Shown one piece after another: positions 8,539 to 14,800 of a stretch of DNA of 46,908 nt (its first letter is position 1; every line of letters starts with the position of its first letter). The position numbers and the translations under genes are program-made. The DNA is from Candidatus Cloacimonadales bacterium (GTDB taxonomy: Bacteria; Cloacimonadota; Cloacimonadia; Cloacimonadales; TCS61): contig JAUSOT010000227.1 in the NCBI GenBank assembly GCA_030656075.1, positions 1 to 46,908 on the forward strand, in the 5' to 3' direction. Below the pieces are notes generated by a model. It saw nothing but the letters and a program-made list of their open reading frames with translations, was not told where the DNA came from and made no database searches.

Positions 8539-9438
8539 TCAAAGTTCTTTAGCAATCTCGCAAGCAAGTTTCACATTATTCTCTACCAGTTTTATATTCG
8601 TTTCCAACGACTTGCCTTTGGTTATCTCCACAATTTCTTTGAGCAAAAACGGTGTCAAATCACGCCCCGAGATATTCAATTTATTGGCTTTCTTCAGGGC
8701 AGATTGGATATATTCATCCATTTCAGAAAAGGGGATTTCATCTTTTTTAGGTATTGGGTTTGCAATTAGAACACCACATTCCAACTTCAATTCACGATTG
8801 ATTTTATAAATCTCAGCGATTTCTTTAACCGAATCGACCCGATCTACTTTCAGGCTGCTTTCAGCCGAATAAAAAGCCGGGAAATCATCAGTTTTATAGC
8901 CAAAAACCGGCACTCCGAAGGTTTCCAGGTATTCCAGAGTTTTCGACAGATCAAGGATAGCTTTTGCACCGGCAGAAACAACTATTACGGGATTGCGGGA
9001 AAGTTCGATCAGATCATTGGATATATCGAAAGTATTTTCCGCCTCGCGATGTACTCCGCCAATACCACCTGTGGCAAACACTTTTATGCCTGCCCAGGCT
9101 GCAGCTTTCATCGTTGCAGCAACAGTGGTTGCTCCTGTTTTTCCGGTTGCTAAAATTCTACCAATATCCCGGCTGGAAACCTTTGCCACATTTTTGGCTT
9201 TGGCCAGAATTTTTAGATCGTCTTTCTCCAATCCAACTTTGATCTTACCATCCATCAAGCAGATCGTAGCAGGCACAACTCCCATTTCACGAGCAATTTT
9301 TTCCAGTTTTTCTGCTACTTTCAGATTTTGCGGATAGGGCATTCCGTGTGAGATTATCGTCGATTCCAGGGCAACAATAGGCAACCTGTTATTTATAGCA
9401 TAAGCCACTTCCGGGCTGAATTGCAGATATTTATTCAT
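8539..9438 (-). CDS. psuG: Pseudouridine-5'-phosphate glycosidase
   Basis: PsuG splits pseudouridine 5'-phosphate into uracil and ribose 5-phosphate (reversibly). The 299-aa protein is the usual length and carries the family motifs 'VALESTIISHGMPYPQNL', 'VSSRDIG', 'GATTVAATM' and 'VFATGGIGGVHR'. The pseudouridine kinase PsuK is not encoded next door. The start ATG overlaps the end of the upstream rlpA-like gene by 8 bases, so the two are co-transcribed, although no functional link is obvious. Confidence 0.95.
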   Translation of the reverse strand: MNKYLQFSPEVAYAINNRLPIVALESTIISHGMPYPQNLKVAEKLEKIAREMGVVPATICLMDGKIKVGLEKDDLKILAKAKNVAKVSSRDIGRILATGKTGATTVAATMKAAAWAGIKVFATGGIGGVHREAENTFDISNDLIELSRNPVIVVSAGAKAILDLSKTLEYLETFGVPVFGYKTDDFPAFYSAESSLKVDRVDSVKEIAEIYKINRELKLECGVLIANPIPKKDEIPFSEMDEYIQSALKKANKLNISGRDLTPFLLKEIVEITKGKSLETNIKLVENNVKLACEIAKEL

Positions 9439-9940
9439 TCGGTAAAATCTCCACTTTCAGCTTTTTCACGCCATAGGCAATCAATCCGATCTCCTGAGCA
9501 GCAGCATAAGAAATATCGAGTTCTCTTCCCTTCACAAAAGGTCCACGGTCATTGATGCGGATAACTACCGATTTACTATTATCTTCGTTTGTCACACGCA
9601 ATCTCGTTCCAAACGGCAAGGTTTTGTGAGCGCCGGTAAGCTCGTTCATATCAAATGTTTCGCCATTGGATGTAGGCTTGCCGTGAAATTTTTTTCCATA
9701 ATAGGAAGTAACCATGTAAGAGACATTTTCCGGTTGTTCCTGGGTGCTAAATTCACCTTCTTCCGTCGTAAATTTCTTATGTACTTCCCGTGTTGATTTC
9801 CCCTTGGTAGTATATTGTACATTCACTCCGCATCCAATTACAAATCCAATTAAACAGATCCAAATAAATCTTACCACCCATCCTCCTATCCCGGATGATT
9901 TTTTCACTAATTTCTTTCCTAAACTGCCAGGACGCATCAA
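9431..9940 (-). CDS. rlpA: RlpA-like septal ring / lytic transglycosylase lipoprotein (DPBB)
   Basis: The C-terminal ~90 residues are an RlpA double-psi beta-barrel ('MVTSYYGKKFHGKPTSNGE', 'TLPFGTRLRVTN', 'IRINDRGPFVKGRELDIS'), a fold in RlpA that cleaves naked glycan strands. No SPOR domain is present. A lipobox 'GFVIGC' predicts a lipoprotein. The ORF start at 9940 is TTG (ATG at 9937), but an internal GTG at 9877 follows a strong 'AGGAGG' and would give a standard short signal (VVRFIWICLIGFVIGC), so I prefer 9877 as the true start. The 3' end overlaps psuG. Confidence 0.88.
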   Translation of the reverse strand: MMRPGSLGKKLVKKSSGIGGWVVRFIWICLIGFVIGCGVNVQYTTKGKSTREVHKKFTTEEGEFSTQEQPENVSYMVTSYYGKKFHGKPTSNGETFDMNELTGAHKTLPFGTRLRVTNEDNSKSVVIRINDRGPFVKGRELDISYAAAQEIGLIAYGVKKLKVEILPNE

Positions 9941-10035
9941 AAATGCGGTTTGCTGCGATTTTGTCTATGAAATTTTTCCGGTTGACAGAAAAGCACCTGT
10001 AAACAAGTTTAAACAAAAAAATTTAGGGATTTTTT

Positions 10036-11160
10036 ATGATAAAATCGATTATTGAATATTTCATTGATTTAGTGAAGATAGACAGTGAAACACAACATGA
10101 GAATGCAGTCGCGCAGAAGCTGGCGAAAGACCTGCGGGAATTGGGAGCACAAGTCAAATTTGACAATGCTAACGCTAAAGCTGGTGGAGATATTGGTAAT
10201 CTTTACGGCTATTTTCCGGGTAATATAAAAAAAGAACCTATCCTTTTCTGCGCTCACATGGACACGGTCCAACCGGGTATTGGTATCAAACCGCAAATCA
10301 GAGACGGCAAGATTTTTTCGGATGGTACCACGATCCTTGGTTCCGATGATAAATCGGGAATTGCCGAGATCATCTGTGGCATCAAAGGCCTTCTGGATTC
10401 CGGAGAAAAGCATGCACCGATCGAAGTTCTGTTCACGATCGCCGAAGAGACAGGATTGCTGGGTGCAAAACACCTGGATTATGCCATGATCAAATCCAGG
10501 ATCGGCTACGCTCTGGACAGCCATGTTGTTGGCAGTATTGCAGTTGGCGCTCCAGCTCAAAACAGCCTGAAATTTACCGTTATAGGCAAAGAATCTCATG
10601 CCGGTGTTGCTCCGGAAAAAGGGATAAACGCCATCAAAATTGCTGCGGAAGCTATTTCGATCATGCCGATGGGCCGGATCGATGCTGAAACAACCTGCAA
10701 TGTTGGCATCATTCAGGGTGGGAAGGCTACGAACATCATTCCCAACGAAGTCATGGTGAAAGCAGAAGCTCGCAGTCACAATCAAGCAAGCCTGAAAAAA
10801 ATCACCGAACAGATGACTGATGCTTTCATAAATACGGCGAAAAAATACAAACTCGGAGATTATCAGGCTAAGGTTGATATTAAGATCAGCCAAGAATATC
10901 AGGCATTTCTTTTATCTGACGAAGATGACGTAGTTCAGATCGCCGAGAAGGCGGCTGAAAATCTTGGCATTAAATTCACGAAAATAGTGGGCGGCGGCGG
11001 CAGCGATGTTAATATTTTCAACCAGCATGGATTGACAATGGCAGTGGCCGGAACCGGTATGGAAAATGTACATTCTGTGGACGAATTCATCGAGATATCC
11101 GAATTGGAAACAGGCGCTCTCTGGGTGAAAGAGATCATTCGTCTGCACTCACAGAAATAG
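10036..11160 (+). CDS. M20-family metallopeptidase (PepT-like)
   Basis: The 374-aa protein has the binuclear zinc-site motifs of M20 tripeptidase-like enzymes: 'LFCAHMDTVQPG', 'LGSDDKSG', 'TIAEETGLLGAKHL', 'YALDSH' and the C-terminal 'GGGGSDVNIFNQHG'. A dimerisation/lid domain lies at about 180-290 ('VIGKESHAGVAPEKGINAI'). It probably releases N-terminal residues from short peptides in the cytoplasm. The start follows 'TTTAGGGATTTTTT'. It is divergent from the rlpA-like gene and is followed by the repeat unit in front of dapB. Confidence 0.9.
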   Translation: MIKSIIEYFIDLVKIDSETQHENAVAQKLAKDLRELGAQVKFDNANAKAGGDIGNLYGYFPGNIKKEPILFCAHMDTVQPGIGIKPQIRDGKIFSDGTTILGSDDKSGIAEIICGIKGLLDSGEKHAPIEVLFTIAEETGLLGAKHLDYAMIKSRIGYALDSHVVGSIAVGAPAQNSLKFTVIGKESHAGVAPEKGINAIKIAAEAISIMPMGRIDAETTCNVGIIQGGKATNIIPNEVMVKAEARSHNQASLKKITEQMTDAFINTAKKYKLGDYQAKVDIKISQEYQAFLLSDEDDVVQIAEKAAENLGIKFTKIVGGGGSDVNIFNQHGLTMAVAGTGMENVHSVDEFIEISELETGALWVKEIIRLHSQK

Positions 11161-11169
11161 AAATTCTTG

Positions 11170-11194
11170 CGTTACAACGCGGAGCATTGTAACG
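11170..11194. repeat. Hairpin of the CTCC-core family
   Basis: CGTTACAA and TTGTAACG form an 8-bp stem around CGCGGAGCA, which contains GCGGAGC (GCTCCGC on the other strand). It resembles the TAGC-TCCN-GCTA hairpins at 7.84-7.95 kb, here with TCCG as loop. It follows the M20 peptidase stop and may terminate or protect that transcript. Confidence 0.6.
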
Positions 11195-11201
11195 AGAATT
11201 T

Positions 11202-11247
11202 CTCCCTTGTTATGGGGAGATGCTGTTAGGCAGAGAGGTGTAAACAG
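11202..11247 (+). repeat. Hairpin repeat unit A directly upstream of dapB
   Basis: The sequence begins CTCCCTTGTTATGGGGAG, which can fold with CTCCC/GGGGAG arms, and ends 'GAGAGGTGTAAACAG' next to the dapB ATG. It is related to units at 12.00, 12.86-12.97, 14.23, 14.76 and 33.17 kb. Its purine-rich end supplies the likely Shine-Dalgarno sequence of dapB. Confidence 0.65.
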
Positions 11248-11985
11248 ATGAAGAAACTTGCAATAATTGGTTACGGACAGATGGGCAAAATGATCGAACA
11301 ACTTGCCCCGCAATATGATTTTGAAGTTGTTTCAATCATAGATTTAGATTCAGATAGTTCCGAATTTCTCCGAACGGCAGATGTCGGCATTGAATTCACC
11401 GCACCCGGTGCAGCTTATGAAAATATTAAAAAAATGGTGAATTTAAAAAAGAATATTGTGGTGGGCACTACCGGCTGGTTTGATAAATTGGAAGATGCAA
11501 AAAAACTCGTTGAAGCGCAGCAAACCGGGTTGGTTTACGGCTCAAACTTTTCTTTGGGAATGAACCTATTCTACAAAATAGTTGATGAAGCAACCAAGCT
11601 GATGAATCCGATTAAAGGTTACGATGTCTTTGGTTTGGAATGTCATCATAATTTAAAAAAAGACAGTCCTTCCGGAACCGCCAAAATCCTCAGCGACATC
11701 GTAATAAAAAATACCGATCTCAAGAATACAGCGGTTTTCGATAAACTGGATCGTCAGATCGAAAAGGACGAATTTCACTTTGCCAGCCTTCGAGCCGGAA
11801 GCATTCCGGGAACCCATCTCATCGGGTTTGATTCTGAAGCAGATACGATCGAATTGAAACATACGGTTCGCAACAGGACAGGGCTGGCGATCGGTGCATT
11901 GCTGGCAGCTCGTTGGATATGCGATAAAAAGGGATTTTACAACTTCTCAGATATTTTTTCAGAAATAGCAGGTGAAAAAAAATGA
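11248..11985 (+). CDS. dapB: 4-hydroxy-tetrahydrodipicolinate reductase
   Basis: DapB reduces hydroxy-tetrahydrodipicolinate with NAD(P)H in the lysine/meso-diaminopimelate pathway. The 245-aa protein has a Rossmann nucleotide loop 'IIGYGQMGKMI', 'VGTTGWFD' and the catalytic/substrate motif 'ECHHNLKKDSPSGTA'. It is at the short end of the family. It is followed by dapF after a 76-base gap that contains a hairpin repeat, and the pair accounts for two DAP-pathway steps. Confidence 0.95.
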   Translation: MKKLAIIGYGQMGKMIEQLAPQYDFEVVSIIDLDSDSSEFLRTADVGIEFTAPGAAYENIKKMVNLKKNIVVGTTGWFDKLEDAKKLVEAQQTGLVYGSNFSLGMNLFYKIVDEATKLMNPIKGYDVFGLECHHNLKKDSPSGTAKILSDIVIKNTDLKNTAVFDKLDRQIEKDEFHFASLRAGSIPGTHLIGFDSEADTIELKHTVRNRTGLAIGALLAARWICDKKGFYNFSDIFSEIAGEKK

Positions 11986-12000
11986 TGAAAAAATTATTTC

Positions 12001-12061
12001 AACCCCCTTTTATTTCCCCCTTTGCAGGGGGAGAATAAGGAAAAAGGATTTTTTAAATAAA
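12001..12061 (+). repeat. Hairpin repeat unit E between dapB and dapF
   Basis: TCCCCC and GGGGGA arms (12015-12032) surround TTTGCA; the unit starts AACCCCCTTTTA. The following 'GGAAAAAGGATTTTTTAA' stretch is nearly repeated in front of the 12,993 gene ('GAAAAAAGGATTTTAA'). The AAAGGA provides a ribosome site for dapF. Confidence 0.7.
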
Positions 12062-12844
12062 ATGAAACTCAATTTCTTTAAAATGCATGCTCAGGGTAAC
12101 GATTATATTTACTTTGATTTTTTAAAGTCGAATCCGCCGGATATAAATTATTCCAAGCTGTCCTGTATCCTTGCGGATAGGCACTTCAGCATCGGCGGAG
12201 ATGGGATAGTTCTCATCGAAAAGCAGAACGGTTTTGATGGAAAAATGACCATATTCAATGCTGATGGTTCGGAAGGAAAAATGTGCGGTTCAGCTTTGCG
12301 CTGCGTTACTTCCTATCTTTTTCAGCAAACTGGTAAAAAGGATTTTCTCATAGAAACAGCTTCCGGTTTGAAGAAATGTTTTGTTTTGAACGAAGCCGGT
12401 GATGAAGTGAAAGTGAACCTGGGAACACCTTTTTTTAAGCAGGAAAATCAGCTTGTAGTCAATGGTTTTCCCGGTTATCTGGTAAATATCGGCAATGAGC
12501 ATTTCGTCACTTTTGTCGATGAATTACCAGTTGAAATAGCCCGAACAGCGGGACCAAGAATTCAAAATGAAACACTTTTCCCTGACGGCATAAATGTGGA
12601 TTTTGTTCGCATCCGTTCCCGCCGGGAAGCGGAACTGCGTTTCTGGGAACGCGGCAGCGGCGAAACTCTGGCTTGCGGAACAGGTACGGGAGCTTCTGTT
12701 TTTGCTGGAATTCAACTTGGATTTTTGGATAATAAAATCGATGTGATCGTGCCGGGCGGACACATAAAAGCTGAATTCAGTGGCCAAGATATTTTCCTTT
12801 CCGGCAAAGTAAGTTATGTTTTTTCTGGTTCGATAGAAATATGA
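12062..12844 (+). CDS. dapF: Diaminopimelate epimerase
   Basis: DapF interconverts LL- and meso-diaminopimelate with two catalytic cysteines. Both are seen: 'FNADGSEGKMCGSALRC' and 'ETLACGTGTGAS'. The opening 'FFKMHAQGNDYIYFD' is the family N-terminus, which fixes the start at ATG 12062 (260 aa). The listed ORF start at 11972 adds 30 residues translated from the hairpin repeat and overlaps dapB, so it is rejected. The next gene follows after 148 bases of repeats. Confidence 0.95.
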   Translation: MKLNFFKMHAQGNDYIYFDFLKSNPPDINYSKLSCILADRHFSIGGDGIVLIEKQNGFDGKMTIFNADGSEGKMCGSALRCVTSYLFQQTGKKDFLIETASGLKKCFVLNEAGDEVKVNLGTPFFKQENQLVVNGFPGYLVNIGNEHFVTFVDELPVEIARTAGPRIQNETLFPDGINVDFVRIRSRREAELRFWERGSGETLACGTGTGASVFAGIQLGFLDNKIDVIVPGGHIKAEFSGQDIFLSGKVSYVFSGSIEI

Positions 12845-12992
12845 AAAAAATTCTATCAACCCCTTTTATCCCCCTATTTAGGGGGAGAGGAATAAATCCT
12901 AATTACTCCCTTGTTAAGGGGAGATACTCTGCACTTAAATCAAAAATTTTAGTGCAGAGGAGAGGGGTTAAAGAAAAAAGGATTTTAATCAG
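12845..12992 (+). repeat. Compound hairpin repeat (units F and B)
   Basis: Three hairpins are consecutive: TCCCCCT-attt-AGGGGGA (12869-12886), CTCCCTT-gtt-AAGGGGAG (12906-12923) and a 9-bp stem CTCTGCACT/AGTGCAGAG with a 15-base loop (12927-12959). The block starts AACCCCTTTTA and ends AGGGGTTAAAG, forming short inverted ends. It lies between dapF and the next gene, and its tail 'GAAAAAAGGATTTTAA' matches the dapF leader. Confidence 0.75.
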
Positions 12993-13313
12993 ATGAAATT
13001 TATAATTATTATACTTTTATTGAGTTTTATTTCCTGCCTTCCTGCCGAAAATCCCTGGCTGGGAAGAGATAAAGTAGCTCATTTCACAACCAGTGCTTTC
13101 CTGACGTACTGGAACTTTGGCATGAGCAGAGACATTTTGCAAGCCGGTCGAGATAACAGCCTGATCTTGTCGGTGAATTTCACGGCATTGCTGGGAATCA
13201 GTAAAGAAGTCAGCGATAAATATATAGTCAAATCGGAATGGAGCTGGCACGATATCGCTTATGATGCAGCCGGGATTTGTGCCGGACTTATATTGATCAA
13301 TAATTTGAAGTAA
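12993..13313 (+). CDS. Small membrane-associated protein, DUF2279/YfiM-like
   Basis: The 106-aa protein has an N-terminal hydrophobic signal (about 1-15) that ends 'SFISC', a possible but atypical lipobox. The pattern 'DKVAHFTTSAFLTYW' and the downstream 'WSWHDIAYDAAGICAGLI' fit YfiM/DUF2279-like small envelope proteins of unknown function. The His and Asp residues inside hydrophobic helices are conserved features of that group as I recall it. It is followed after 34 bases by the RodZ-like gene. Confidence 0.6.
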   Translation: MKFIIIILLLSFISCLPAENPWLGRDKVAHFTTSAFLTYWNFGMSRDILQAGRDNSLILSVNFTALLGISKEVSDKYIVKSEWSWHDIAYDAAGICAGLILINNLK

Positions 13314-13347
13314 TTACGAAATACGAAGAGAATATGAGGATTCGATT

Positions 13348-13956
13348 ATGGAAAACGTAGCTTTAATAGAGAGTATCGGCGCCTATTTAAAATCGGTTCG
13401 AAAACATAAAAAACTGAGTTTGGAACAAATTTCCGAAGCGACCCGCATCAAGGTTCGTCTGCTGAATGACATCGAAAATGACATCTTCACGAATCTGGGC
13501 GGATTGGGTTATGCCAAAGCAATGATCGTTAACTATGCCAGGTTTTTGGATGCCGATCAGGTGAAGATACTGGAATTATTCAATGAAAAATTCAGCCAGA
13601 AACCGATCCATATTTCGCACGATAAATCCATCCAGCCAAAGAAGATCATCCTCCACCAAAATTTCTTTGCTTTTATTCTGCTCTTGGTTGTCATCATCAT
13701 TCTCACCAGCCTGGTAATCTATCTCTACAAAAATGACATCATCACCTGGCCGCCTTTCACCAGGCTGGATAACAAAGTGGAAGTAAATCGAACTGTCATA
13801 GCGCCAGACACAACTTCGACCTTGAAAAAACTCCGGCAGGAAAATATTCAGGAAGAACCAAAATCACTAAATTCTGATGCTTTGCAGGACACAACTGATT
13901 ATTTGAATGAGTTGCTTTTCAAAGATAAAGAAAGTCCACTGAATTACGAAAAGTAA
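13348..13956 (+). CDS. RodZ-like helix-turn-helix membrane protein
   Basis: Residues about 8-75 form an HTH_25 domain as in RodZ ('IGAYLKSVRKHKKLSLEQISEATRI', 'LGGLGYAKAMIVNYARFL'), followed by a basic linker, one membrane helix (about 108-128) and a ~75-residue tail. In RodZ the HTH contacts MreB and guides rod-shape wall synthesis. This copy lacks the usual periplasmic DUF4115 beta-domain, so it is a short variant. The start has 'ATGAGGATTCGATT' upstream. Confidence 0.78.
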   Translation: MENVALIESIGAYLKSVRKHKKLSLEQISEATRIKVRLLNDIENDIFTNLGGLGYAKAMIVNYARFLDADQVKILELFNEKFSQKPIHISHDKSIQPKKIILHQNFFAFILLLVVIIILTSLVIYLYKNDIITWPPFTRLDNKVEVNRTVIAPDTTSTLKKLRQENIQEEPKSLNSDALQDTTDYLNELLFKDKESPLNYEK

Positions 13957-14270
13957 AAATTGGTCTGTCATCCTGAGTTTCTGACTAATATCAGAATTAT
14001 CGAAGGATACAAAAATATAAATAAGAAAAGTTGTCTTTCTGAGGAATTCTTTCCAAAACTTCTCATGAAGAATCTCAACTTATTTAAAAATTGGAAATTA
14101 ATGAATAGAATAACCAAACCCCCTCGGTCCCCCTTAACAGGGGGAAATGTAAGAAAATATGAAAGAAATAATAAAGAAAAGAAAGATATTTTAAAGAGGT
14201 TATATCCGAAGAATTCATTTAAGACACTCCCCTGTAAATAGATGATACGGCTTTAGCCATAGAAGGATTA
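13957..14270 (+). repeat. Repeat-filled spacer upstream of the DUF559 gene
   Basis: This spacer holds a partial 'TGTCATCCTGAG' dispersed repeat (13967), a hairpin unit AACCCCC...TCCCCCT/AGGGGGA (14117-14146) and unit C (14227-14270), a degraded copy of the repeat at 14755-14800. The ORF predicted across it (93 aa) reads through these repeats and is judged non-coding. Confidence 0.65.
14227..14270 (+). repeat. Left direct repeat (unit C) of the DUF559 cassette
   Basis: This 44-base unit abuts the DUF559 start codon and matches unit D (14755-14800, abutting the radical SAM start) at 35 of 44 positions by direct comparison. The small hairpin GGCT-tt-AGCC is preserved, while the larger CTCCCCT hairpin is degraded. 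'AGAAGGATTA' gives the ribosome site. Confidence 0.75.
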
Positions 14271-14690
14271 ATGAAAGAAGTGATTCCCTATAATTTGGAA
14301 TTAGTTGAAAAAGCAAGAGAATACAGGAAAAAGCCAACACATGCAGAAAGATATCTTTGGGAAAAGCTTCTGAGAAAAAATCAGCTTCTTGGCTACAAAT
14401 TCACAAGGCAAAAACCACTATTACAGTTTATAGTAGATTTTTATTGTTCAAAACTTCTTATGGCTATTGAGATTGATGGAGAATATCATAATTATCAAAT
14501 TGCACGAGATGAGGAGCGAACAAATATCTTGAACTCATATAACATTCAAGTAGTCAGATTTACAAATGTTGCTGTTTTGAATCATTTTCCTGAAATTGAG
14601 AAAGATTTAGCCAATATTATCAAAGTCAGAGAAATTGAATTATCTAATCCCTCGATCCCACTTGAGACTATGATGTTAAAGAAAATATGA
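14271..14690 (+). CDS. DUF559 (Vsr-like, PD-(D/E)XK) endonuclease-domain protein
   Basis: The 139-aa protein matches the DUF559 family: 'REYRKKPTHAERYLWEKLL', 'LGYKFTRQKPLLQFIVDFYC' and 'AIEIDGEYH'. The Asp in VDFYC and the E-x-D-G pair are the expected metal-binding residues of this Vsr/PDDEXK-like fold. Its cellular role is not established. Here it sits as a single-gene cassette between direct copies of a hairpin repeat, inside an otherwise housekeeping gene row. The last ~18 residues are probably not part of the domain. Confidence 0.88.
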   Translation: MKEVIPYNLELVEKAREYRKKPTHAERYLWEKLLRKNQLLGYKFTRQKPLLQFIVDFYCSKLLMAIEIDGEYHNYQIARDEERTNILNSYNIQVVRFTNVAVLNHFPEIEKDLANIIKVREIELSNPSIPLETMMLKKI

Positions 14691-14754
14691 AGTAAAAATG
14701 ATAGAAAAGAAATATATTTCACAAAATTCCAATTCAGAGAAATTAATTGAAATT

Positions 14755-14800
14755 CTCCCCTGTCAAGGGGAGATACGGCTTCAGCCGGAGAAGGGTTAAA
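14755..14800 (+). repeat. Right direct repeat (unit D) of the DUF559 cassette
   Basis: The unit folds into two hairpins, CTCCCCT-gtca-AGGGGAG and CGGCT-tc-AGCCG, then ends 'GGAGAAGGGTTAAA' next to the radical SAM ATG. It is the best preserved member of the family in this window and apparently supplies that gene's ribosome site. Confidence 0.8.

Noticed and set aside
10069-10893. 274-aa minus-strand ORF
   Set aside because: It is the antisense shadow of the M20 peptidase gene, whose catalytic motifs are all in the plus frame.
11972-12061. N-terminal extension of dapF in the ORF track
   Set aside because: The 30 extra residues are translated from a hairpin repeat, while the family N-terminus begins exactly at ATG 12062.
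13960-14241. 93-aa ORF between the RodZ-like and DUF559 genes
   Set aside because: It reads through a TGTCATCC-type repeat and a CCCCC/GGGGG hairpin unit, has no recognisable family and no ribosome site.
14747-14800. N-terminal extension of the radical SAM ORF
   Set aside because: The 18 residues come from repeat unit D; the ATG at 14801 directly follows GAGAAGGGTTAAA.
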